DNA from: an uncultured bacterium
Lineage (GTDB): Bacteria; Bacillota; Clostridia; Oscillospirales; Oscillospiraceae
Reading direction: 5' to 3'
DNA: 49,955 bases
Assembly (NCBI GenBank): GCA_947073515.1
Contig: CAMTMC010000015.1
Coordinates: 1 to 49,955, forward strand
Part shown: positions 24,444 to 32,174 of the stretch, in pieces
How positions within the stretch are numbered: position 1 is the first letter of the stretch
Layout of the letters: each line of letters opens with the position of its first letter
Notes under the pieces: generated by a model
What the model saw: only the letters and a program-made list of their open reading frames with translations
Database searches by the model: none
Told to the model about the DNA's origin: nothing
Position numbers and translations under genes: made by a program

Positions 24444-25679
24444 ATGGGGAAACGTATTTTTCTTGCGGTTTTATCCACCTGCTTGTTGTTCCCGCTGGCC
24501 GCCTGTAAGGGCCAGGAGTCCCTTCCCGACGGGAGCCAGCCCCAACGGGAATCCGTCGCCCTCACAGTATGGGGCGCGGAGGAGGATGAGGCGCTGCTGG
24601 AGCAGATCTTCGCCTCCTTCCAGGATCATTACGCCGGGCAGGCCGACTTTCAAATCACCTATCAGCCCCAGAGTGAGTCCAACTGCAAAGATGTTCTGCT
24701 GGGGGATCTGGAGGGCGGGGCGGACGTGTTCGCCTTCGCTGACGACCAGGTAGCCGCCCTGGCCGCCGCCGGCGGGCTGGACCCCATTGAGAACGAGGCG
24801 GCCATCCGGGAGGCCTCGCTCCCCGCCTCGGTGGAGGCGGCCAGCGTGGAGAATACCCTCTACGCCTACCCGTTGACAGCGGATAACGGGTATTTCTTAT
24901 ACTATAATAAGGCGTTTTTTTCTGAGGAAGACATCCAGAGCCTGGAGCGGATGCTGGAGGTGGCGGCCCAGGCCGGGAAGCTGGTGACCATGGATTGGTC
25001 CTCCGCCTGGTATGTCTATGCCTTCTTCGGCAATACCGGGCTGGAGGTTGGCCTCAATGAGGACGGCCTGACCAACTACTGCACCTGGAACAGCGCCGCC
25101 AGCCCCATCCGAGGGGTGGATGTGGCCCAGGCCATGCTGAATATCGCCGCCAGCCCCGCTTTCTCCAATCTGACGGATGTGGACTTCCTCACCGGGGTGC
25201 GGGACGGCACTGTCATCGCCGGCGTCAGCGGCGTGTGGAACTCGGTGGCCGTGGAGGAGGCCTGGGGAAACAACATGGGGGCCGCCAAGCTGCCCGCCTA
25301 CACCTGCGGGGGGCGTGAGGTGCAGATGGCCTCCTTTTCCGGCTGCAAGCTCATCGGCGTGAACGCCTACTCCCAGCACCCGGATTGGGCGGCCCGGCTG
25401 GCGGAGTGGATCACCAGCGAGGAGAACCAGCGCCTGCGCTTCCAGGTACGGGGCCAGGGCCCGGCCAACGTCAACGCCGCCAACTCCCGGGAGGTCCAGT
25501 CCTCTTTGGCCATCGCCGCCCTGCTGGAGCAGTCCAATTACTCCCAGCTCCAGCGGGTCGGCGGGAAGTTTTGGGACCCGGTAACTGAATTCGCCACCAG
25601 CATGGCCCAAGGGAATCCCTCCGGGGCGTCCCTCCAGGCCCAGCTGGACCGCATGGTTGAGGGCGTCACCGCCCGTTAA
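24444..25679 (+). CDS. Solute-binding lipoprotein, family 1 (orphan)
   Basis: The 411-residue protein begins with a lipoprotein signal, MGKRIFLAVLSTCLLFPLAAC, giving a lipidated Cys21. Then follows a family-1 (sugar/oligosaccharide type) binding fold: VALTVWGAEEDEALLEQIFA, the acidic helix, DVFAFADDQVAALAAAGGL, YAYPLTADNGYFLYYNK and the C-lobe segment LAEWITSEENQRLRF. No permease or ATPase lies beside it. The next gene, 31 nt on and without a terminator, is a chemoreceptor. The likely role is to present a ligand, perhaps a carbohydrate, to that receptor or to a transporter encoded elsewhere. GGAGGAG precedes the ATG. Confidence 0.86.
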   Translation: MGKRIFLAVLSTCLLFPLAACKGQESLPDGSQPQRESVALTVWGAEEDEALLEQIFASFQDHYAGQADFQITYQPQSESNCKDVLLGDLEGGADVFAFADDQVAALAAAGGLDPIENEAAIREASLPASVEAASVENTLYAYPLTADNGYFLYYNKAFFSEEDIQSLERMLEVAAQAGKLVTMDWSSAWYVYAFFGNTGLEVGLNEDGLTNYCTWNSAASPIRGVDVAQAMLNIAASPAFSNLTDVDFLTGVRDGTVIAGVSGVWNSVAVEEAWGNNMGAAKLPAYTCGGREVQMASFSGCKLIGVNAYSQHPDWAARLAEWITSEENQRLRFQVRGQGPANVNAANSREVQSSLAIAALLEQSNYSQLQRVGGKFWDPVTEFATSMAQGNPSGASLQAQLDRMVEGVTAR

Positions 25680-25710
25680 ATACATCATCAATTAGGGGGG
25701 AAGAAATCCC

Positions 25711-27297
25711 ATGAAAGGCAGATTGAGACTTCAGCAGCGCTTGATCCTGCCCATTATCCTGCTGGGCCTGATCACTCTGCTGTCCAATATCCTGGCGGTA
25801 TTCAGCATCAACAACATCCACGCCAACGCCGGGAGCATCGTGGACCGGAGCATGGCCAGCGAGGAACAGCTGGAGGATATCCGGCGGTCCGTAATGGAAA
25901 TCCACCGCCTGGCCCTGTCCCACATCGTGGCGGCGGACCACGCCACGATGATCCAGCTGGTGCAGGAGATCAAGGCGGAGGAGTCCGCCCTGGATGAAAA
26001 ACTGGGGGCTTATGAGGGCTTTATCTCCGAAAAGGACGGGGAGACCTACCAGTCCCTGCTCAATCATTACAGGGAATTCAAGCACGCGCTGGTCTATCTG
26101 GTCAGCGCCAGCGCCGACAGCAAAACCCAGGAGGCCTACACCATGGCCAATGGGGACGTGGCCCGCTGGAGTGAGGCGGCGGAATCGGATATCGACACGC
26201 TCTCCGCCGCTGTCAGCGCCCAAGCGGGGGCGGCCAAGGGGCGGCTCACCCTGGTCTACATCATCTCCCTGGTCACCAGCGCCATCACCCTGGTTGTGGG
26301 CATCTTTCTGGTGGCTGCGGCCTTCCGGATCATCCGGAAGTACGTCCTCACCCCCATCCAGGACACCATGGGTACCCTCCAGGACAGCTCCGAGCGGATC
26401 AGCGGCGTGGTGGGCGAGGTGCGGCAGCGGGCCAAGCACTCCAACGACAGCGCCCGCACCCTCTCCCAGCTGACGGATCAGCTCTCCGCCGCCCTGGAGG
26501 AGATCGCCGGCAGCGCCGCCGCCATCACCGCCAGCGCCGCCGGGACCCAAGGGGACACCCAGAGCATGGCGCTGGAGTGTTCCGCCATCACCGCCTACTC
26601 CACCGGCATGCGGGAGCGGGCCGAGGAGATGGAGCGCACCGCCCGGGGAGAGACCGAGGTGATCCGGGACAAGACAGAACGGATCATGTCTATGCTGGAC
26701 CAGGCCATTGAAAAGAGCCACAGCGTGGATCAGATCCAGGTTCTGACGGAGGATATCCTCAACATATCCTCTTCCACCAACCTCATCGCTGTCAACGCCT
26801 CCATCGAGGCCGCCCGGGCGGGCACGGCGGGGGCAGGCTTTTCCGTTGTGGCCCAGGAGGTGCACAAGCTGGCCGACTCCTGCGCTGAGACCGCCAGCCA
26901 TATCCAGCAGGTCAGCGAGATCGTGACAGGGGCGGTGGAATACCTGGCCAACAGCGCCCAGGAGCTGACCAGCTATTTGAGCCAGGTGATCTCGGAGCAG
27001 CTGGAGCGCTCTGTCCAGGCCGGGCAGCAGTACCGGGAGGACGCAGACTACATCGGGCAGGCTATGGAGCAGTACAACGGCCGGGTGGAACGGCTGAAAA
27101 ACGCCATTGACCAGATCGCCCTCTCCATCTCCAGCATCTCCGGCTCCATTGACGGGGCGGCCTCCGGGATCAGCGGCGCCGCCGGCAGCACCCGGGTCCT
27201 GGTGGACGACATGGAGGGGATCACCGGGCGGATGGACGCCAATCAGGAGATCGTCGGGGAGCTCCAGCGGCAGATGGATATGTTCGCCAATTTGTAA
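25711..27297 (+). CDS. Methyl-accepting chemotaxis protein with four-helix-bundle sensor
   Basis: The 528-residue receptor has a first membrane helix (about 11-33), a helical outside domain (about 35-185) of four-helix-bundle type, and a second helix (about 189-212, YIISLVTSAITLVVGIFLVA). A HAMP-like stretch leads to the cytoplasmic signalling domain with the conserved tip [20 protein letters not shown] and FSVVAQEVHKLADSCAETA. It would control CheA and the flagellar motor in response to a ligand, possibly the bound form of the lipoprotein encoded just upstream. Helical outside domains of this type are known to bind solute-binding proteins in other bacteria. GGGGGGAAG precedes the start. Confidence 0.88.
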   Translation: MKGRLRLQQRLILPIILLGLITLLSNILAVFSINNIHANAGSIVDRSMASEEQLEDIRRSVMEIHRLALSHIVAADHATMIQLVQEIKAEESALDEKLGAYEGFISEKDGETYQSLLNHYREFKHALVYLVSASADSKTQEAYTMANGDVARWSEAAESDIDTLSAAVSAQAGAAKGRLTLVYIISLVTSAITLVVGIFLVAAAFRIIRKYVLTPIQDTMGTLQDSSERISGVVGEVRQRAKHSNDSARTLSQLTDQLSAALEEIAGSAAAITASAAGTQGDTQSMALECSAITAYSTGMRERAEEMERTARGETEVIRDKTERIMSMLDQAIEKSHSVDQIQVLTEDILNISSSTNLIAVNASIEAARAGTAGAGFSVVAQEVHKLADSCAETASHIQQVSEIVTGAVEYLANSAQELTSYLSQVISEQLERSVQAGQQYREDADYIGQAMEQYNGRVERLKNAIDQIALSISSISGSIDGAASGISGAAGSTRVLVDDMEGITGRMDANQEIVGELQRQMDMFANL

Positions 27298-27326
27298 GAA
27301 TTCAACTTTATTTCCTATATTCCCCT

Positions 27327-27353
27327 TAACTTTTTGCCCTGTTCCGACGATAT
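27327..27353 (+). promoter_or_regulatory. Sigma-D (sigma-28) type promoter
   Basis: TAAC (27327-27330) and GACGATAT (27346-27353) are 15 bp apart. The flagellar sigma-D consensus is TAAA-N15-GCCGATAT, so each element differs at one position. It lies 33 nt before the start at 27387. Confidence 0.55.
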
Positions 27354-27386
27354 TAAGAGCAAGAGTAAGGGGAAGGAGGTGAATCT

Positions 27387-28274
27387 ATGAAAATACAACT
27401 GGCAAGTGATCCGGGCATCTTGAACCTGTACACCCAGAATACAGCCCGTATCACCATGGGGCAGGGGCAAAATTCCAATCTGCAAAAAGTAATCCAGCAG
27501 GTAAACGCCACTTATGGCGGCAGGAGAAGCCACGATACGGTTGACCTGAGCCCGCTGGCGCTGGAGCTGCTGAATGCTGACAAACCCAAAAAAGCAGAGG
27601 AGGCCAAGCAGCCGGAGGCCGCTTCAGGCCATCAGAAGTACGACCCTGGTATGTTTACCAAGGAAGGATGGGCGGAACAGTCGGTTTTGGCCCAGAGAGA
27701 TGGGATCAAGACGGTATCTGATCTGATCGACTACGCCAAATCCAAATTGGAATATACCATGTCCAAAATCGACGAGCTGGAGCGCTACTTGGATGGCACA
27801 GGCACCCACAGCGACCCCAACATGACGAAGGAGCTGGCGGAAACCTATCTGCACAACTACAAGCAGAGTATTCAGTCAGACTACACGGACGTGATCCAAA
27901 GCCATATCAATCCCCACCGGTTGACCGTGGATGAATATGATGGGCTGTCCGGCGGGCAGGCGTCACAGGTGACGGATAATCTGCTCAATTCCATTTCCGC
28001 CGAGTCTTTGGGGCTGTCCAACCTGTCCGGCGACCCCCAGGAGATCATGAAGGCGTTAGAAAACGCCTCCAAGCGTCTGGACAGCCTGAACCAGAGCGTG
28101 GAGGACGCCTTTGGGCGGCTGACCGGCGGGAAACAGATGACCGAACCGGCCAGAAGCACTTCCATCTTTGACGGGAATACCAGCATGGGCTTTTTCGCCT
28201 CCCAGATGGAGCGGTCCCACCGGCTCCTGGATACCACACAGATGAAATTGACGGGCCAAACCCTGAGTTTCTGA
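27387..28274 (+). CDS. Uncharacterised protein of the chemotaxis/motility island
   Basis: I do not recognise this 295-residue protein. It has no signal peptide or membrane helix. The N-terminus (MKIQLASDPGILNLYTQNT, then a motif VDLSPLALELL near residue 55) resembles the short unstructured leaders of flagellar-regulon proteins. The rest is mostly helical, with a conserved-looking GMFTKEGWAEQSVLAQRDG, a heptad-like SKLEYTMSKIDELERYL and a second helix region near 215-245. A perfect AAGGAGGTGA site precedes the ATG, and a sigma-D-like promoter lies upstream. It is placed between two chemoreceptor genes. A link to the flagellum or motility is inference from promoter and context. Confidence 0.75.
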   Translation: MKIQLASDPGILNLYTQNTARITMGQGQNSNLQKVIQQVNATYGGRRSHDTVDLSPLALELLNADKPKKAEEAKQPEAASGHQKYDPGMFTKEGWAEQSVLAQRDGIKTVSDLIDYAKSKLEYTMSKIDELERYLDGTGTHSDPNMTKELAETYLHNYKQSIQSDYTDVIQSHINPHRLTVDEYDGLSGGQASQVTDNLLNSISAESLGLSNLSGDPQEIMKALENASKRLDSLNQSVEDAFGRLTGGKQMTEPARSTSIFDGNTSMGFFASQMERSHRLLDTTQMKLTGQTLSF

Positions 28275-28294
28275 TCACACCGATGTGGAATAAG

Positions 28295-28330
28295 AAAGAG
28301 GTCTGGAGCATATCTCCAGACCTCTTTTTT
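28295..28330. terminator. Bidirectional terminator between convergent genes
   Basis: AAAGAGGTCTGGAG pairs with CTCCAGACCTCTTT around CATAT. Plus-strand transcripts end in six or more T residues, minus-strand ones in CTTTCTT. It serves the gene ending at 28274 and the one ending at 28332. Confidence 0.88.
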
Positions 28331-28331
28331 G

Positions 28332-28802
28332 TTATGCTTTCACATCAACGCCCTGCTTGTACTCATCCAGGATACTGGTATCAAAGGCCTGCCCCACCTG
28401 CCAGCCGGGAATACGGGATTTTACAAAGTCCTGCAATCTGTTGGCTTCTTCACGATGGATTTGATGCAGTGTATATTTTGCGTGGGCACGGTCCTCGGGC
28501 GGGATTGTCAGGGCGTACGCTTTGATGGCGTCCCCATACTCATTCCCGCTGGAAGCGGTCATTCCGTATTAGTTCTTCATGTTCTGGAGGGCCATATCCC
28601 TCATTTTTGTCTCTATTTCCTTCGAGACCGGAATTCTCTTAAAATCAGACTCTTTCATCCCGGTGATGTTCATGCCCTCCGGACAAAGCGGAATAACATG
28701 GCCCTTTGGAGATCCTGGCCCGTTTTGCGGCTTTGGCCAGGCCATCTGGCGCTGATACCGGTCCCTGCTGACCATCATCCGCGCGATGTTGTTGATCGTC
28801 AT
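28332..28802 (-). pseudogene. Uncharacterised gene interrupted by one in-frame stop
   Basis: A strong ribosome site (AAGGAGGG) and ATG at 28802 open a frame that reads 77 residues to MALQNMKN, meets TAA at 28571-28569, and then continues in the same frame (YGMTASSGNEYGDAIKAYAL) for 78 more residues to 28332. The second part looks like protein and has no ribosome site, so the two were probably one product of about 155 residues. The family is unknown. The N-terminal part has a Pro/Gly-rich linker (KPQNGPGSPKG), and the C-terminal part is helical and acidic (IPPEDRAHAKYTLHQIHREE). A sigma-D-like promoter upstream suggests the motility regulon. A sequencing error or coupled translation of two peptides could also explain the stop. 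Confidence 0.6.
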
Positions 28803-28854
28803 GGCTTTCCCTCCTTATTTTTAAAGATTATGTCAGGAAACATTCTATATAAGT

Positions 28855-28881
28855 ACATCGGCAATCGTTCAAAAGAATTAA
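28855..28881 (-). promoter_or_regulatory. Sigma-D (sigma-28) type promoter
   Basis: On the minus strand TTAA (28881-28878) and GCCGATGT (28862-28855) are 15 bp apart. The -10 matches GCCGATAT at seven of eight positions. It drives the interrupted gene at 28332-28802. Confidence 0.57.
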
Positions 28882-28889
28882 GAGCCTAT

Positions 28890-28928
28890 CCGCCTGTTGA
28901 GCCAGAAAAAACCTGGGGCAACAGGCGG
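28890..28928. repeat. Perfect 10-bp inverted repeat
   Basis: CCGCCTGTTG and CAACAGGCGG are separated by 19 nt. No T-run follows on either strand. It lies in the 288-bp gap between divergent genes, which otherwise holds only the two promoters. Confidence 0.5.
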
Positions 28929-29004
28929 AAACGCCTCTCCCCGGGCCATTTCTATCCCCCCGCCCGCCGCTGTTAAAACACCCTTAAGATCCACCAGGAG
29001 GCTC

Positions 29005-29033
29005 TTGATATTTAGAAAAAGATAGGCTATATT
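29005..29033 (+). promoter_or_regulatory. Promoter of the second chemoreceptor gene
   Basis: TTGATA (29005-29010) and TATATT (29028-29033), 17 bp apart, lie about 60 nt before the start at 29092. Confidence 0.6.
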
Positions 29034-29091
29034 AATAGTGCCTTCAGCGGGACGCTGACACGGTACTTTTTCCCGATGGAGGAGTGCTTTT

Positions 29092-31117
29092 ATGCGGTTC
29101 ATAGAAAACAAAAAACTTGCTGCGAGAATCGGAATCATAACCACTATTATCACCATCGTTGGAATGGCACTGCTATGGCTGGTCGTATCGACCAACGCCG
29201 CTTCTGTGGTCAAAAATGACATTACCAACCAGATGACTGACGCCGTGGAGTCCAGAGCCCGTTATCATCAACGATTACGTGCTCTCCACGGAGGAATATA
29301 TGACCGCCTTCTCCCTGGGCGGAGAGGTCCGTGACCTGCTTTTAAATCCAAATGATCCGGCGCTGCTGGAGCGGGCCCAGAAGTATACGGAGGATTTCGC
29401 CGCCGTCAAAGGTGTCTTTGAGGGCCTTTATATTGCCACCCCGAACACCCATGTGCTGACCCATACCTCAAAAGGCGCAATCGGCATCACCACCCGGTCC
29501 GGGGACTCCCTCAAAACCTTTCAGGATACGATCCTGTCCCGGTGGGAGCTGACAAATTCAGGGATTATGCAGTCCCCCGGCACCGGCAGCATGATTTTAT
29601 CCATGTACTGACCGATCTTCCAGGGCCAGCGGTGCGTGGGCTACGTAGGCGCCGGCGTCTATGCCAGCCATCTCATGGACTCGCTGCTGTACCTGGATAT
29701 CAAGGGACTGCCCAACAGTGAGTACATATTCTTGAACGCAAACACGGGGGTTTACCTCTACCACGAGGACGAGACCCTTCTGAATACCGAGACCACCGAC
29801 GCCGGCTGCCGGGAGATCATCCAGCGTATCCAGGCCGATGGCGGCACCCAGGCCAGCACATACTCTTATCGGGATGAACACGGGGTCAGGCAGCTGGTGG
29901 TCTATAAGTACCTGCCGGACCGGGACTGGGTCTTTATGGTCCGGAATAATTACTCAGAGGTCTACGCCGCCGTGCTCACTGTGCGGATCCTGGTGGGCGG
30001 CCTGTGCGCGGTCCTGGCCGCCGCCATTATCCTGATTACCCTCCTGATCCTGCGCCGGGAGGGCAGGGACCTGATGCGGGTGGAGCACGCCATCGGCCAG
30101 CTGGGGGAGCTGAATCTCTCCGCCGACCAGGAGCTGGAGCTCTTCTACAGCCGCTCAGATGAGATCGGCATGATCGCCCGGACCACCCATCAAGTATGCG
30201 ACTGCCTGCGGCAGACCATCCATGATGTGGGGCGTATTCTGGGCGAGATGGCCAATGGCAACCTCACTGTGGACGTGAACAAGAATGAGTCCTATTATAT
30301 CGGCGACTTCAAGGCCCTGTCCGGAAGCCTTCATTCCATCCACGTGAACCTGGTGAATATCATCCGTGACATCTCCCAGGTGGCCGGACAGGTGGATACC
30401 AGCGCCCAGCGGGTATCCGCGGGCGCCCAGGCGCTGGCCCTGGGCACCACGGAGCAGGCCGCTTCCGTTGACGGGCTGATGGAAAATGTCACCGCGATTA
30501 CCGGTCAGATCCAGACCAGCACTGTGCGTTCCGGCAGCACCAGCGAGCTGGTGGCCCGGGCCACCAGCTATACCGCCGAGGCGGACACCAAAATGGAGCA
30601 GCTCACCGCCGCCACCAGGAATATCAACCAGTCCTCCACTCAGATCGGCACCATCATCAAAACCATTGAGGATATCGCCTTCCAGACCAACATCCTGGCG
30701 CTGAACGCCGCTGTAGAGGCGGCCCGGGCGGGCACCGCCGGAAAGGGCTTCTCTGTTGTGGCGGACGAGGTCCGGAACCTGGCGGCCAAATCCGCCGAGG
30801 CCGCGGAAAATACCAACGATCTCATCAGCCGTTCCATCCAAAACGCCAAATCCGGGACGGAGTCCACGGATCAGGCGGTCTCCGCCATGCGGGTCATTCA
30901 TGATTGTATCCAGTCTATCCAGGCCCTTATGGATGAGATCGCCGCCGCCAGCGTCCAGCAGTCGGAGATGATCCTGCTGGAGGAAGACGGGATCAAGAAG
31001 ATCTCCTCGGTCGTCCAGGACAACTCCATGGCGGCGGAGAAGAGCGCGTCAGTCTCCAAGGAGCTGTCCCAGCAGGCCCGGGCCTTGAGCAATCTCATCA
31101 GCCGTTTTCACATTTGA
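29092..31117 (+). pseudogene. Methyl-accepting chemotaxis protein, broken by a frameshift and a stop
   Basis: The start at 29092 (GGAGG upstream) opens MRFIENKKLAARIGIITTII and a membrane helix. At 29257-29261 the frame is lost: after DAVESRA the natural continuation (VIINDYVLSTEEYMTAF) lies one base on, consistent with an extra C in CCC. In the new frame the outside dCache-type domain runs on until an in-frame TGA at 29609-29611 (MILSMY, stop, [15 protein letters not shown]). Beyond it the frame is open to 31117: the rest of the sensor domain, a second membrane helix (about 29970-30050), HAMP segments and an intact signalling domain ([20 protein letters not shown]). Two independent lesions make a functional full-length receptor unlikely unless they are sequencing errors. 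Confidence 0.8.
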
Positions 31118-31378
31118 TCATCAGAAATCCCGCCCCGCTTCCCCGGGACGGGATCCACCAGCCGGGGGGTGCGAAAGTGCCTCCTGGCCAAATATTCTGC
31201 GGCGAATAAGGTGGTCTGGGCGCGGTATACTTCCCCAATGGCCAGCACCTCTGGTGTCTGGGCGGAGGAAGGCACGGTCAAAGGAGCGGCACGGCGTCTG
31301 TCCCTGATCCACGCTTTTCAACGCCGCCATTTGTGAAAGAAACTTTAATCTTGTTGTGGGGCAGTGGCCCCTGAAAGA
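31118..31378. other. Gap without a supported gene
   Basis: This is most of the 360-bp gap after the chemoreceptor pseudogene. It starts with an imperfect hairpin (ATCCCGCCCCG...CGGGACGGGAT, 31129-31154) without a T-run. A plus-strand stretch ending at a TGA (31336-31338) reads ANKVVWARYTSPMASTSGVW and could be a gene remnant, but no start, ribosome site or family is evident. Confidence 0.4.
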
Positions 31379-31432
31379 TTAAGGGATTCTTAAACATTTT
31401 CGCCTTGCAACTTAAAGTCTTTGTGATATAGT
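31379..31432 (+). promoter_or_regulatory. Promoter with 11-bp-phased TTAA repeats
   Basis: TTGCAA (31405-31410) and TATAGT (31427-31432) are 16 bp apart. TTAAGG (31379), TTAAAC (31390) and TTAAAG (31412) share an 11-bp register across the promoter, the kind of array bound by OmpR-family regulators. Autoregulation by the downstream regulator is inferred. Confidence 0.5.
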
Positions 31433-31477
31433 CGAGACAGTTCCAAGAAATGATCGAAAACCGGGAGGTACGGGCCT

Positions 31478-32173
31478 ATGTACACCATTTTAATCTGTGA
31501 TGACGACCAGGACATTGTCTCCGCCCTGGATATCTACCTCACCAGCGAGGGCTACCAGACCATCAAGGCCTACAACGGGGTGGAGGCCCTCCGGGCCGTG
31601 GAACAGCATGAGGTGCATCTGATCCTGATGGACATCATGATGCCCGAGCTGGACGGCATCCAGGCCACCGCCAAGCTGCGGGAGGGGCACAACGTGCCCA
31701 TCATCCTCCTCACCGCCAAGAGCGAGGACACCGACAAAATCCTGGGCCTGAACATCGGGGCGGACGACTACATCACCAAGCCCTTCAACCCCCTGGAGGT
31801 CATTGCCCGGGTGAAGTCCCAGCTGCGGCGGTACACCGCCCTGGGGGGCGCGGAGAAGGGCCCCGGCCTGCTCACCGCCGGGCCTATTACCATGGACGAC
31901 AGCGCCAAGGTGGTGACGGTGGACGGGGAGGCCATCAACCTGACCCCCATCGAGTACAACATCCTGAAGCTGCTGCTGTCCCACTCCGGGCAGGTGTTCT
32001 CCTCCGCCCAGATCTACGAGCAGGTGTGGAACGACCCGGCCTACGGCTCGGAGAACACGGTGGCCGTCCACATCCGCCACCTGCGGGAGAAGATCGAGAT
32101 CAACCCTGCGGAGCCCCGGTATTTAAAGGTGGTCTGGGGCCTGGGCTACAAGATTGAGAAAGGGGCGAAGTGA
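31478..32173 (+). CDS. OmpR-family response regulator (VanR/PhoP type)
   Basis: The 231-residue regulator has a receiver (MYTILICDDDQDIVSALDIY, phospho-acceptor in LILMDIMMPELDG, LLTAKSEDTDK, DDYITKPFNP) and a winged helix (NLTPIEYNILKLLLSHSGQV... HIRHLREKIEI... WGLGYKIEKGAK). GGGAGGT precedes the ATG. The kinase gene begins 1 nt after its stop, so the pair is co-translated. Phased repeats in its promoter suggest self-control. Confidence 0.92.
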   Translation: MYTILICDDDQDIVSALDIYLTSEGYQTIKAYNGVEALRAVEQHEVHLILMDIMMPELDGIQATAKLREGHNVPIILLTAKSEDTDKILGLNIGADDYITKPFNPLEVIARVKSQLRRYTALGGAEKGPGLLTAGPITMDDSAKVVTVDGEAINLTPIEYNILKLLLSHSGQVFSSAQIYEQVWNDPAYGSENTVAVHIRHLREKIEINPAEPRYLKVVWGLGYKIEKGAK

Positions 32174-32174
32174 C

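Noticed and set aside
29609..29611. TGA in the chemoreceptor read as selenocysteine
   Set aside because: A separate frameshift lies upstream in the same gene, the site is in a ligand domain without a redox role, and no obvious stem-loop of the right kind follows.
31121..31330. A 69-codon minus-strand frame after the chemoreceptor
   Set aside because: No ribosome site, no motif, Pro/Arg-rich chance composition.
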